Shown here: in pieces, positions 51,423 through 60,400 of the stretch
How positions within the stretch are numbered: position 1 is the first letter of the stretch
Layout: each line of letters opens with the position of its first letter
Notes under the pieces: generated by a model
The model's input: the letters and a program-made list of their open reading frames with translations, nothing else
Told to the model about the DNA's origin: nothing
Database searches by the model: none
NCBI GenBank assembly: GCA_016718315.1
Contig: JADKDV010000005.1
Location: 310,001-374,000 of the forward strand
Direction: 5' to 3'
Source: Candidatus Obscuribacter sp.
GTDB taxonomy: Bacteria; Cyanobacteriota; Vampirovibrionia; Obscuribacterales; Obscuribacteraceae
DNA length: 64,000 nt
Position numbers and translations under genes: made by a program

Positions 51423-52955
51423 ATGGCCGAGCGCGATATGTCGAGTCACAAAAATCCAATCGATTTGACTGTTGGTGGGCAGGATTTTGTCTTGCAGTAC
51501 GTCATGGTCAATCCGCGCATGAAGCTGACTTTTAACTTTATGATGGGCCTGGCTGTGCTCTTAACTTTTGGCATGATGATTTATAGCTATTTCAGGTATC
51601 CCACTTTTCACAGACACTGGTTTAGCTACATGGGCATGCTTATTCCGCTCAGTGCATTACTACCGATTTACTACTTTGCCAATCTAAAAAACGAAGCAGT
51701 GCTCAAACTCAGCGCTAGTGGACTGCAATTTAGTCCAGTCTGGAAGCACTGCTTGCTTAACCGCATGGAGCGCTCTTGGAGTGATGTACATTCGGTGCAG
51801 GTAACTTATCCTGAGTCAATGGGACGTAGTTCTAGCCCGCATTTTAAGGGGGAGCGTATTGGTTTTAACGAATACATGATCGGTATGGGTATCAGTGCCA
51901 ACGTTAGTTTTGATTTTAAATCCGGTGGCACAGCTGATATCGCATTGCATTTTTTGACACGCAAACAAGCTGAAGAATTTTTTGCTGCCATCGAAAGATT
52001 TTGCGACTCTTCCAGATTTAGTAGCGATTTTGTCAAAATGCAAAAGGCAATACTACTGGAGCGGCTGGATGGACAGTCCTTTACTCAGCTCTGGGCGGAG
52101 GATTTGAGCCCGAGATATGTGTCAACTAACTATGTGCCTTTGCCCACCGCCCATAGTTTGCAAGAAGGTCGCTATAAGGTCTTAATGGAGCTAGCTGCTG
52201 GTGGTATGTCGGCAGTTTATCTGGCCAGGCGCGATAGTGGTGCCAAAGTCGTACTCAAAGAGTCAGTCTTGCCAGCCGATATTGGTCCTGAGCAACAGGC
52301 CAAAGCCCGTGAGCTTTTTGAGCGAGAGTCAGTGCTCTTGCTCAAGTTGCACCATCCTCAAATTGCCCGAGTGTTAGATCGCTTTGTCGAAGATGATCGC
52401 GATTATCTGGTTTTGGAGTACATCCCTGGACTGACCTTGCGGCAGCTGGTTAAGGCAAAAGGCAAGCAAAAAGAAAAAGATGTGATCAACTGGGCCAGTC
52501 AGCTAGCCGAGATCCTGGTCTATTTACACGGACAGAAGCCCCCTGTTTTGCATAGAGACCTGACACCAGACAATATAATTTTGCAAGATGATGGCAAGTT
52601 ATGTCTTGTGGATTTTGGCGCAGCCAATGAGTTTGTCGGTCAGGCCACTGGCACGATGGTGGGCAAGCAATGTTACATCGCCCCCGAGCAGTTGCGCGGT
52701 AAAGCCACTCCTCTCAGTGATTTGTATGCACTGGGTGGTACTTTGTTTTTTCTTTTGACAGGCACAGATCCAGAGCCTCTAGCAAGCTCAATTGCCAGAG
52801 ATGTTTGCCCAGATGTGAGTCAATCCACAAGTGACTTTATAGCGCGTTTAACGGCCTTTGAGAGTGGCGAAAGAATAACTGATGCTGAGAGTGTGCGGGG
52901 CTTTTTTAAGGCACCGACTAGTAATCGTAAAGGAGGACAGATAGATGTCTCCTGA
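51423..52955 (+). CDS. Membrane-anchored Ser/Thr protein kinase
   Basis: 510 residues. Two hydrophobic helices lie at about 38-60 and 70-85, then a beta-rich domain (about 95-200) that may be PH-like. The kinase domain spans about 250-500: glycine loop ELAAGGMSAVYLARR, Lys in VVLKESVLP, HRDLTPDN with catalytic Asp379, and LVDFGAANEF with Asp397-Phe-Gly; IAPEQLRGKATPLSDLYALG is the APE region. All catalytic residues are present. The ATG at 51423 has GGGGTGAT just before it; the open frame from 51303 lacks a site. The next kinase gene overlaps its end by 11 bases, so both are made together. Confidence 0.88.
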   Translation: MAERDMSSHKNPIDLTVGGQDFVLQYVMVNPRMKLTFNFMMGLAVLLTFGMMIYSYFRYPTFHRHWFSYMGMLIPLSALLPIYYFANLKNEAVLKLSASGLQFSPVWKHCLLNRMERSWSDVHSVQVTYPESMGRSSSPHFKGERIGFNEYMIGMGISANVSFDFKSGGTADIALHFLTRKQAEEFFAAIERFCDSSRFSSDFVKMQKAILLERLDGQSFTQLWAEDLSPRYVSTNYVPLPTAHSLQEGRYKVLMELAAGGMSAVYLARRDSGAKVVLKESVLPADIGPEQQAKARELFERESVLLLKLHHPQIARVLDRFVEDDRDYLVLEYIPGLTLRQLVKAKGKQKEKDVINWASQLAEILVYLHGQKPPVLHRDLTPDNIILQDDGKLCLVDFGAANEFVGQATGTMVGKQCYIAPEQLRGKATPLSDLYALGGTLFFLLTGTDPEPLASSIARDVCPDVSQSTSDFIARLTAFESGERITDAESVRGFFKAPTSNRKGGQIDVS

Positions 52956-54612
52956 CTTGTTGGGTAAGCTTATGGCAGCAAAAGACGCTAGAGAAGCTGC
53001 CAACAAAGGATCGTCTCTGCCGCCGCTGCCAGAAGGTCCTTACGAGATGTATGTGCCTTACAGTGCCTGGCGTGCACAGGGACGCTTCAGGCATAAGGTC
53101 AGACAAGAGGCTACTTTACGCAAAGACTTACTCAAACTTTTTGCCTTTATGGCTATTGTTTACGCCTTTGTTTATTTTCTTTTGCCTACATTGTTAGGTG
53201 TTTTTCCATTTTTTAAATACTTTGGAGTGTGGGGCAATCTACTCATTTATGCGCTGCTTGCAATTTTGAGCTATCCGGTCGTCACTGCCCCCACCAACCT
53301 CCAGATTGGTGCAGAGGGTATCAAAATGCACTGGCTTACTAGCTTTGGACAACTAAGTAGCCCCTGGATTAGCTTTGACTATATCGACTATGTGACAGTC
53401 TCAAATTTTAGACGTGGCTATTACAAGTCTAGAGCAATTGATTTATACATAGACAAAAGCAGTGTGCCGGCTCATGTCAGGCGTGCATTGCGCTTTATGG
53501 CTCCATCGCTATGGTGTGTTAGTTTTGGCGACAAACTTAAGCTGCGCCTTGATATAGCAGCAATTACACATGAGGCAGATTTGCCCCTTATGCTGCGCGC
53601 TTTTAAAAATCTACTGCCAGCCGAAAAGCTCGGACCAGAGGTCTTAGAGATAGAAGAGCAGCATCCCGGTCAGTCATTTACAAAGCTCTGGCTCGATAAT
53701 CTTGATGGTGGTGACAGGCAGAGATTGACTATGGGTCCGCTAGAACCGGGAGAAACCGTGTTTGGTGGACGTTACGAAATTGTACGTAGGCTCGCTGCTG
53801 GTGGGCAGGCTGTCACCTATCTGGCGCAGGATTTAAATGGTGTTACTGGTGATGATCAGTCACTTGTGGTTAGTGCCGGTGGAGTTGATGGTACTGCTGG
53901 CAGTGCTAGTAGTGTTGCCGCCGCTGGTACTGTCTTGGTACTCAAAGAATTCGTGCTGCCTGTACGTGGGGGCATGGAGATTAGAAAACGTGCTCTGGAA
54001 AATGTCGAACATGAAGCGAAACTGCTAGAAAAGCTCGATAACGAACGCATCGTCAAAATGCTGGATTGTTTTGTCGATGGTCAACGGGCTTATCTGGTGC
54101 TGGAATACATTGATGGTAAGTCGTTGCGTAAATTAGTCCAGGATGAGGGAGCTTTGCCTGAGAGTGATGTTCTCAGGCTTGCCATCGAGATGTGCACAGT
54201 GCTTGAATATTTGCACGCACAGATGCCAGCACTAATACACCGAGACTTTACTCCCGAAAACTTGCTTTTGCGCTCGCGCGGCACCATCGCCCTCATAGAC
54301 TTTAACGTGGCAGAACAACTGGAGTCCAAAGAAACAAAGACAATGGTCGGCAAGCATTGCTACGTCGCGCCCGAACAATTCAGGGGTAAAGCAACTGCTC
54401 AAAGCGATGTCTATGCTTGCGGCTGTACTCTTTACTGGCTACTCACGGGTGAAGACCCTGAGCCGATATCGACCTCACATCCAGCTTTGAAAAATACGCA
54501 TGTCAGTGAAACTATGGACAGAGTTGTAGCACTTGCCACTCAGATTGATGTATCTAAGCGCTTTATCAGTGCTGCTGCCATGAAAGATGAGCTGCTCAAG
54601 CTAGTACGCTGA
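52945..54612 (+). CDS. Membrane-anchored protein kinase with DFN in place of DFG
   Basis: 555 residues, same architecture as the preceding kinase: two helices (about 65-115), a PH-like domain, a shared GQSFTKLWLDNL segment, then the kinase domain. RRLAAGGQAVTYLAQD is the glycine loop; a 30-residue Gly/Ser/Ala insertion separates it from VLVLKEFVLP with the Lys. HRDFTPEN keeps catalytic Asp434, but the metal motif is Asp452-Phe-Asn-Val instead of DFG. YVAPEQFRGKATAQSDVYAC follows. It may be active with altered regulation or be a pseudokinase partner. AAAGGAGG lies eight bases before the ATG. A tandem duplicate of its neighbour, diverged. Confidence 0.86.
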   Translation: MSPDLLGKLMAAKDAREAANKGSSLPPLPEGPYEMYVPYSAWRAQGRFRHKVRQEATLRKDLLKLFAFMAIVYAFVYFLLPTLLGVFPFFKYFGVWGNLLIYALLAILSYPVVTAPTNLQIGAEGIKMHWLTSFGQLSSPWISFDYIDYVTVSNFRRGYYKSRAIDLYIDKSSVPAHVRRALRFMAPSLWCVSFGDKLKLRLDIAAITHEADLPLMLRAFKNLLPAEKLGPEVLEIEEQHPGQSFTKLWLDNLDGGDRQRLTMGPLEPGETVFGGRYEIVRRLAAGGQAVTYLAQDLNGVTGDDQSLVVSAGGVDGTAGSASSVAAAGTVLVLKEFVLPVRGGMEIRKRALENVEHEAKLLEKLDNERIVKMLDCFVDGQRAYLVLEYIDGKSLRKLVQDEGALPESDVLRLAIEMCTVLEYLHAQMPALIHRDFTPENLLLRSRGTIALIDFNVAEQLESKETKTMVGKHCYVAPEQFRGKATAQSDVYACGCTLYWLLTGEDPEPISTSHPALKNTHVSETMDRVVALATQIDVSKRFISAAAMKDELLKLVR

Positions 54613-54735
54613 GTATAAGAGCGGCGCGAAATGTCGGTCTATGTGTTTGTTGATCTGGTATTATATAGCCTAGTATAAAGCGCTTTTTTGAAATCGATTA
54701 TAGTCTTAGTTTCTACTTGCTCCTTGTCTCTTGTT

Positions 54736-54776
54736 ATAAAAACGAGTGGGGAAGTCAGTCACTGACTACTTCCCCA
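54736..54776 (-). terminator. Terminator of the minus-strand operon at 54809-55877
   Basis: GTGGGGAAGT pairs with ACTTCCCCAC, with a further inner CAGT/ACTG stem. On the minus strand it is followed by CTCGTTTTTA. Confidence 0.82.
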
Positions 54777-54808
54777 CAGTGGCGGTCAATTAGACCGGGT
54801 GAAAATTG

Positions 54809-55570
54809 TTAGTTGTCCTTGCGATTGCGTCGCTTGGCGAGAGCTTGCCAGAACCAGCCAAACTTACCAGCACGTCGGCGAATGTTCTTAAAGAGAAGCC
54901 ATTCGCTGCCCATGTTGTAAGGGATGCGCTTGCTGAAAAGGCTGATTGTGCTCATGCCTTCGTATTCCTGCTGACCGAAGCTGCCCAGTGTGAAGCGCAG
55001 CTGTTGGTGCGCCTGGGGGGACAGCTTGCGGCAGATTTGCTCGATATTGGCAAAGACACTTTGCACATCGTTCAGACTGACTTCCAGGCAGACGGCCCGC
55101 GGTGTCAGTCCGACCTCGAGGGGACCGTGGTATTCCTCGTCGTCCGAGTCGATGTCGATGACGAGTTGCAGCTTAAACCAGCCCCGGTGCTCCGCCGGCA
55201 TGCTGTCCTGGCGTGAGAGCAGGATGGTTTTGATGCCTTCGGCGCTTGTGGCGGGATCTTTGTCCATAAGCCAGAACTTGAAATAAATCGAGTTGGCTTT
55301 GCCAATCAGCTCATGCCGCTGGGCACCAGTCGGCTCCGGGTCGATGGGAAAGCCGGTCATGCCTGATTGCATCATGAAAGTGTTGCAGGCAACACTGCGC
55401 AGGAAGAGCTCAGCCATATAGGTGCGCGCTTTTTCCATCTGCTGCATGTCAGCGGCTGAGAGGCTATCGCTGGTGGGCAGGCTGTCCAGGAGCGCTTGCA
55501 CGATCTCGCCGTCCGTGCCGTTCATTGTCGGCCTGAGCCAGCGTATCTTGTTTTGGTTATCGTTGGTCAT
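54809..55570 (-). CDS. Unrecognised soluble protein
   Basis: 253 residues, no membrane segment. A helical first third (AADMQQMEKARTYMAELFLR) leads to a beta-rich middle with an acidic patch (LQLVIDIDSDDEEYHGPLEV) and a basic C-terminal tail (LFKNIRRRAGKFGWFWQALA, then KRRNRKDN). I know no family. The ATG at 55570 has GGAG eight bases upstream, better than the ATG at 55582. It follows the small membrane protein gene by 40 bases and shares its terminator. The basic tail could bind nucleic acid or a membrane surface. Confidence 0.7.
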   Translation of the reverse strand: MTNDNQNKIRWLRPTMNGTDGEIVQALLDSLPTSDSLSAADMQQMEKARTYMAELFLRSVACNTFMMQSGMTGFPIDPEPTGAQRHELIGKANSIYFKFWLMDKDPATSAEGIKTILLSRQDSMPAEHRGWFKLQLVIDIDSDDEEYHGPLEVGLTPRAVCLEVSLNDVQSVFANIEQICRKLSPQAHQQLRFTLGSFGQQEYEGMSTISLFSKRIPYNMGSEWLLFKNIRRRAGKFGWFWQALAKRRNRKDN

Positions 55571-55610
55571 GCTAGTCTCCATCAGGTTGGAGGTGAAATT
55601 TATTGTGAAA

Positions 55611-55877
55611 TCATTCTTTGCTCTTACGACCCACCAGAAGGGCTGTGAGGGCGCCAGCTGCCACGTGCAGAGCACTGACAGAGGCAATCGCCACAAAGCT
55701 CAGAGGGAAGGCGGTGGAACGCAAGTAGAATGCCACCACCGAAACCACCACCGCCGGAACGATGACGCGTTTGCCGTAGCGTGCGCCAAGCCAGACACCG
55801 ATGATAAAGGTGATGACAAAAGCAGCAGTTGCCACCAGAGTGAGGGTGGGACTTGTGTAATGCATTATGTTGTCCAT
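55611..55877 (-). CDS. Small membrane protein with three helices
   Basis: 88 residues. Hydrophobic helices at about 10-31, 36-52 and 60-82 (LTLVATAAFVITFIIGVWLG, VIVPAVVVSVVAFYL, SFVAIASVSALHVAAGALTA), ending in basic VGRKSKE. Unknown family. GAGG lies seven bases before the ATG. It sits between the BT1-type carrier and the unknown soluble protein, all on the minus strand with short gaps. Confidence 0.68.
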   Translation of the reverse strand: MDNIMHYTSPTLTLVATAAFVITFIIGVWLGARYGKRVIVPAVVVSVVAFYLRSTAFPLSFVAIASVSALHVAAGALTALLVGRKSKE

Positions 55878-55899
55878 AGGGACCTCGTCGAGCTGAGGA

Positions 55900-55920
55900 G
55901 GGAGACCGAGATGGTCTCCC
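55900..55920 (-). terminator. Hairpin between the carrier and the small membrane protein genes
   Basis: A perfect GGGAGACC/GGTCTCCC stem with a five-base loop directly after the carrier stop. No T tract follows, so it is more likely a 3' end or processing hairpin than a full terminator. Confidence 0.45.
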
Positions 55921-55926
55921 TGTCAA

Positions 55927-57204
55927 TTAGTGACCCCCGGCTGGTAAGACTGCCTCAGCGTCTTGCTTGCCTCGCTCAAAATCGAAGAAAGGCAAAAGGA
56001 AGATACAGGCGAAAGTGAGACCGGCCGAGAGCAGTAGCAATGGCACAATGTTGGAGGCAAAAACATGCACGTAGAGATAGCCACCGAGGGTCTGAGAGAT
56101 GTTAAAACTCAGATTGGCGGTGGACAGAAGTATTCCGTACATGAAGCCTTCAGCATGAGCCGGACAGCGGTTGGCTGCAATTACGTGGGCGTTGAGAAGT
56201 GCCATCGATGTGGCAAAACCGCAAACGAGGTTGAGTGCGTATGCACTGTACTCGCCCACCATAAAGACAAAGAGAGCCTGAATGGTAGCACCAGAAAGAA
56301 TCAGTGCGGCAGCCAGGGTGCGCACTGAATATCGGGGCGATAGTATCTTCATGTAGACGACACCACCGATAGCGGCTCCCACAGCGTAAATCATCGCCAG
56401 CTTGCCGATAAAACCCTGATCAAATGCCAGTGCACTCTTCATGTGTGCATAGAGCGGCGCACCAAACCCAGGATTGAAAGCCCAGAGGAACAGGAAGCCG
56501 GCGACACCCCACAAAGAGCGGGTCTTGAGTGCTCTGCCGATGCTTGTAAAGCCAACTTTGAGTTGCGCCAGGTTGGTTTCTTCTCTGCTCTCATCGATCA
56601 GGCGGTAAGTGCTCGCCACCACTAGTAGTGGTGCAAAAACGGCCAGGGCTGCTCCAATGTGGAGTGCGGAGCTGGGTGCATACTTTTGACAGAGCCAGCC
56701 GCCGATAAAGGCTGCGGCAATGTTTGCGATGTTGACAAAGATTGTCTGCACACTGCAAAACTTGCTGGCCAGTCCGGAGCTTTTGCCGTGCTCTACCAGG
56801 AGGGCGCCACAAAGTGCGCTGCTGGCTGCCATGGCCACGACGATAACAAAGAGCGCCACGATTATCTGGGAGGGCTCAGTGATTGTGGTCAGTGACAAAA
56901 GAGCGATGGTGGCGGCAAAGTTGAAGAGAAATAGATAGCTCTTGCGGCGATAGCCAAACAAGGGCACACAGTCGCTGACCAGACCATAAATTGGCTTTAT
57001 TACCCAGGGCAGACCAAGCACGCCTAGATAGGCAGTAACTTGTGCTGTGTCCCAGTGCAAACCATCCATGAGGAAGTAGTAGAGCGGCTGGTGCAAAATG
57101 CCCGAAGTCTGGGCCAAACCTTCGGCGATATAGACGAAGGCGAAAAACCACATCAGTTTGGAAGCAGTTTGGCTGCTCCCGTTTGCGATAGCTAGAGTTT
57201 GCAT
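55927..57204 (-). CDS. BT1/folate-biopterin-type MFS transporter
   Basis: 425 residues with about 12 hydrophobic helices. The block LGVLGLPWVIKPIYGLVSDC followed by VPLFGYRRKSYL is the hallmark of the BT1 family, whose members in plants, protozoa and cyanobacteria carry folates or pterins. HIGAALAVFAPLLVVAST, a middle loop and DQGFIGKLAMIYAVGAAIGG follow the family pattern. The ATG at 57204 is preferred over a TTG at 57219; the ribosome site is weak. It should reside in the inner membrane. Substrate not certain; folate or biopterin is the family default. Confidence 0.85.
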   Translation of the reverse strand: MQTLAIANGSSQTASKLMWFFAFVYIAEGLAQTSGILHQPLYYFLMDGLHWDTAQVTAYLGVLGLPWVIKPIYGLVSDCVPLFGYRRKSYLFLFNFAATIALLSLTTITEPSQIIVALFVIVVAMAASSALCGALLVEHGKSSGLASKFCSVQTIFVNIANIAAAFIGGWLCQKYAPSSALHIGAALAVFAPLLVVASTYRLIDESREETNLAQLKVGFTSIGRALKTRSLWGVAGFLFLWAFNPGFGAPLYAHMKSALAFDQGFIGKLAMIYAVGAAIGGVVYMKILSPRYSVRTLAAALILSGATIQALFVFMVGEYSAYALNLVCGFATSMALLNAHVIAANRCPAHAEGFMYGILLSTANLSFNISQTLGGYLYVHVFASNIVPLLLLSAGLTFACIFLLPFFDFERGKQDAEAVLPAGGH

Positions 57205-57829
57205 GCAAATGCTCGACAAGGTTGGCTTCCGACTTATCGGAAGTGATTAAAGAAGACTGCGGTGCTCTGCCTCTGCTGTGACAGTGATGGGTCAAGCAGC
57301 GCGCTGAGCTGTGAAGTACTGGTGCAGAGATTTGTCTTTGCTGTTTTTGTTGGAGTGAAGGTAGAGATAGATACTGTGACCCTAGCTGTATGGTCGTCTT
57401 TATCTCAAATTAGTTTGACATCACAAATTTGAGCCGTGTCCCTAGCCAGGCGGCGCAAGGGAGAGCAACAAAACACAACATTTACTCCCGGTAATCTGCC
57501 AGGTTTGCTGTTTTTAGCAAAGTGCATACTGGCCTTGGCTTTGACCATGATTGCCAGACGCCCGGAGGCAGCTGGTTGGGTCACGCTAAATAAAAAAGTC
57601 TCATGTCTTGAAGGTGTTTTTGTACGCTTTTAAAATATCTCACTAGAAAAGCCTTGTTCTGAAGCTTTAGGTTAGAGGCCTTCCCAATTCCTCTTCACTT
57701 ATTTCACAAGAAACAGTAACTCCAATCTTCTAGCTGTCTCTATCTCTTCTAACAAACGCGCCACAAAACGAGCGTGCCGTGCTGGTATGCCTGTTTGACG
57801 CGGTGATGTAACTCTTACAGGAGTCGCAG
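57205..57829 (+). other. Divergent intergenic region, no gene seen
   Basis: About 620 bases. It contains promoters for the carrier (minus) and the USP-like gene (plus), not located. No RNA gene recognised. A short direct pair TCTCAAATTAGTTTGACATC and TCACAAATTTGAG near 57403-57434 is AT-rich. Confidence 0.35.
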
Positions 57830-58576
57830 ATGGATAAACCAACTCTCAAAGTCTGTGTAGACTATTTCCGCAACATCGACCGTGTGCCCAATCTGGCTTT
57901 TGCTCGCACACTGATGGTCTGTTTTGATTCGCCCACGCTCTATGTGCGCGCTCTTGCTCCTGCTGGTGCCAATGCCCATCTGGCAGACGAGCAAGCGGCG
58001 CGTGTGCGTGCAGACGTGGCCACTTTGACCGGGCTCAGTATCGACCAGGTGCAAATCCTCGATGATTTTCCCCGTGGTTGTATCGCCGTCGATAACTTTC
58101 CGATTTGCTCGCGTCACGATGTCACCTGGGTCGTCCCTATGGATGAGCGCGGTCTGACGGTGCGAGGCAAAGGCAATATCATGGTGCCTTTTGGCAATGG
58201 TGTCTCGGCCCTCAAAGCTTTTGCCCTGGCTGCGCCCATTGCCCTGGCGAGCTCACTGCCGCTGGTCTTTTATCACACCACCTGGCGTAATTCGCAGATT
58301 GATTCGGCAAACCCTGTCGACCATATCTGCGCTGATGCCAGGCTGATTCAGGACAAGCTCGAAGCCGCCGCCAGAGATCTCAACATCGCCTCGAGCACTG
58401 TAGTTGAATGCGCCGATGATGTCGCTGATGGCATCTTGCACACTGCCATGAGCCAGTCCAGTCGTTTGATCATCATGCCGCAGAGCCAGATGGTGGAGGT
58501 CGGTGATTATTGCTATCGCGTCAAGGACAAGTCTCCAGTGCCAGTGATGGTGATTGGTCGCGAGGTGACACCATGA
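57830..58576 (+). CDS. Universal-stress-protein-like protein
   Basis: 248 residues. From about residue 115 the protein follows the UspA pattern: NIMVPFGNGVSALKAFALAA, PIALASSLPLVFYHTTW, a helix, SSTVVECADDVADGILHTAM, then SSRLIIMPQSQ and the end PVPVMVIGREV. The first 110 residues may be a degenerate second USP unit (AFARTLMVCFDSPTLYVRAL). The ATP-binding G-x2-G-x9-G-S/T motif is not clearly kept. Cytoplasmic. ACAGGAGTC precedes the ATG. Its stop overlaps an ATG at 58573 and the metal transporter follows, suggesting a joint stress or metal response. Confidence 0.75.
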   Translation: MDKPTLKVCVDYFRNIDRVPNLAFARTLMVCFDSPTLYVRALAPAGANAHLADEQAARVRADVATLTGLSIDQVQILDDFPRGCIAVDNFPICSRHDVTWVVPMDERGLTVRGKGNIMVPFGNGVSALKAFALAAPIALASSLPLVFYHTTWRNSQIDSANPVDHICADARLIQDKLEAAARDLNIASSTVVECADDVADGILHTAMSQSSRLIIMPQSQMVEVGDYCYRVKDKSPVPVMVIGREVTP

Positions 58577-58624
58577 CTGCGCGCACAAAAACCAAAATCG
58601 CAGGATGCAATCCTGAACCCTGGT

Positions 58625-59875
58625 GTGAGTCTCAAGCAACGGCTCTTCAGTCCCTATGTCGCGATGTGGCTGGTGGTCCTGATGTATTGCATCAAGACTG
58701 TCACCAAACTCGGTGCTGGCTATGTCACCAACTCGCCTGTCTTTATCTCGGATGGTTACCACAACCTCGCTGACATCTTGCAAGCGCTGGCTGTGATGGT
58801 GGTGGTGTACCTGGCCAGGCGACCGGCGAGTGCTGAATATCCGCTCGGTAAGAGCAATATTGAGTTCTTTTCGTCTCTGGCGATTGGACTGAGCTTGCTT
58901 GTACTGGGAGTGCAGTTTGCTGTGCAATCACTGGTGGGGCTGTTGCATTACCTGCCCAGTGCCGATCTCTGGTTGCGCGCTTATTTGCCTTTGCCAGAGC
59001 ACAGACCGCTTTTGTCTGATGCCTCGACCTATCCATGGCTCATTGGCATCATGGCCATAAGCGGAGCGCTCTCCTGGGTTGTATCGCGCTATCAAATAGC
59101 TGTGGGTCGCGCCACCGGGCATACATCGCTCGTTGCCGATGGTGAGGAGACCGCCAGTGATGGGCGCATTGAGCTGATTGCCCTGGTGGGCATCATCAGT
59201 CAGCCGCTCTTTGGTGCTCCCTGGCTGGAGTATCCCCTTGCTCTGGTCGTCGCTACAATGGTCCTGCATACCGGCCAGGAGCTGGTGCGGCAGGCTTTCC
59301 GCGCGCTTTTGCAGCACTCTTTGCCAGCCGACTTAGAAGGGCAAATTAGAGCGACGGCAAACGAGGTGCCTGGGGTCTCAGCCATCGATAGTCTCAAATC
59401 TTTTCAGGTGGGTCAGGTGGCTGTCTGCTTGCTCACTTTGCGCACTACTCTAGGGGCCGAAAAGGTCGCTTTTGTGCGCTACGGTTTGGAGCACAAGCTG
59501 CGTGGTTTGCTGGAAGAATCAGGCTATGCTATTAGCGAGATCCATCTCAAGTTTGTGGGCAGTCCGCTCAAGCGCTATCGCATCGCCTACGCTCTGCGTC
59601 AAGATAGCGATGGGCTTTATGTCGCTGGCACCACGGGCGAGACCACTCATATCGCCATTTGCGACGTCGAAGACGGTCATATCGCACGGGCACGTATCGA
59701 GCTTAAGCCAAAAGACATGCAGGCTTTGCTCAAAGAAAAGCTGGTCGGAAGGGTGTTTTTCTTTGGCGCTGGCGCTGAAGTGGCCGCCAGCCTACCGGAT
59801 CTAGTCGTGGCGGAATCCACTGTGGCCATGCCAGACTTGCTCGGTATCGACGCAGCCAGTTTGCAAGACCGCTAA
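58625..59875 (+). CDS. Cation diffusion facilitator with C-terminal NifX/B-like domain
   Basis: 416 residues. CDF core: six helices with VFISDGYHNLADILQALAVM (metal site D-x-x-H-x-x-x-D) and, in the second site, SLVADGEETASDG, where the usual His is Glu. A cytoplasmic domain follows (HSLPADLEGQIRATANEVPG). From about residue 315 an extra domain RYRIAYALRQDSDGLYVAGT, HIAICDVEDGHIARARIELK, VFFFGAGAEVAASL resembles NifX/NifB-type domains known fused to some CDF carriers. Likely exports Zn, Fe or Mn. The GTG start at 58625 has no good ribosome site; the ATG at 58573, overlapping the previous stop, is out of frame, so a small indel is possible. Confidence 0.82.
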   Translation: MSLKQRLFSPYVAMWLVVLMYCIKTVTKLGAGYVTNSPVFISDGYHNLADILQALAVMVVVYLARRPASAEYPLGKSNIEFFSSLAIGLSLLVLGVQFAVQSLVGLLHYLPSADLWLRAYLPLPEHRPLLSDASTYPWLIGIMAISGALSWVVSRYQIAVGRATGHTSLVADGEETASDGRIELIALVGIISQPLFGAPWLEYPLALVVATMVLHTGQELVRQAFRALLQHSLPADLEGQIRATANEVPGVSAIDSLKSFQVGQVAVCLLTLRTTLGAEKVAFVRYGLEHKLRGLLEESGYAISEIHLKFVGSPLKRYRIAYALRQDSDGLYVAGTTGETTHIAICDVEDGHIARARIELKPKDMQALLKEKLVGRVFFFGAGAEVAASLPDLVVAESTVAMPDLLGIDAASLQDR

Positions 59876-59908
59876 CACTGTCAATCAACTACAACTAAAG
59901 GAGGCCCG

Positions 59909-59959
59909 ATGACGTTTCACCCGTTTGGTAAACGCTCGCGCAAGGGTGCTGTCTTCTAG
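59909..59959 (+). CDS. Candidate 16-residue peptide gene with consensus ribosome site
   Basis: AAAGGAGG lies four to five bases before an ATG that opens only MTFHPFGKRSRKGAVF before TAG at 59957-59959. The peptide is basic (two Lys and two Arg among six residues). It stands between the CDF gene and the small basic protein at 60073. It may be a leader peptide controlling the downstream genes, a very small protein, or the remnant of a longer one. Confidence 0.45.
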   Translation: MTFHPFGKRSRKGAVF

Positions 59960-60072
59960 GTACCCACCGCGCCGACAGTCAATTTTACCGCAACGATAAG
60001 GCGGTCCTGGACAATTAAGAATGGCTCCAGGAGGCTGTCAGCATTGGTGAGGTGCTTTAAGGAGCATCTACA

Positions 60073-60318
60073 ATGTCTAACTCTTATCGCAAGACCCCCG
60101 TCATCGGCAACTGCTCGCATAGCGACAAGCCCGGCAAGGTGATTGCTAACCGCACTCTCCGCACCCGTGTGCGTCAGACTCTGCGCACTTGCACCGATTA
60201 CGACGGGCTCATTCTGCCGCACCTGCGCGAAGTCAGCAATGTCTGGGACTTCCCCAAGGACGGCAAGCACCGCATGGACCCCCGCGGTAGCTACTACCGC
60301 AAGTACATGCGCAAGTAA
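60073..60318 (+). CDS. Small basic protein of the 'SYRKTP' type found in phages and plasmids
   Basis: 81 residues, strongly basic. It starts MSNSYRKTPVIGNCSHSDKP and contains KVIANRTLRTRVRQTL, LPHLREVSNVWDFPKDGKHR and ends SYYRKYMRK. Small proteins with this layout (RSYRKTPI.G at the start, 'VSNVW.F.KDGK' in the middle, 'K...RK' at the end) recur as hypothetical proteins in phages and bacteria; function unknown, perhaps nucleic-acid binding. AAGGAG lies eight bases before the ATG. It is followed by the first nucleoside-hydrolase-like gene. Confidence 0.8.
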   Translation: MSNSYRKTPVIGNCSHSDKPGKVIANRTLRTRVRQTLRTCTDYDGLILPHLREVSNVWDFPKDGKHRMDPRGSYYRKYMRK

Positions 60319-60324
60319 CCGCTG

Positions 60325-60358
60325 GACTGTCGCTCTTGCGCAAGCAGGAGCGGCAGTC
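60325..60358 (+). terminator. Hairpin after the small basic protein gene
   Basis: GACTGTCGCTC pairs with GAGCGGCAGTC (one G-T) around 12 bases. No T tract. It may be a partial terminator or stabilising hairpin. Confidence 0.5.
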
Positions 60359-60400
60359 TCGCCCTGGCTCGGAAATTGATAATTCCGAGGGAGAAAAACA

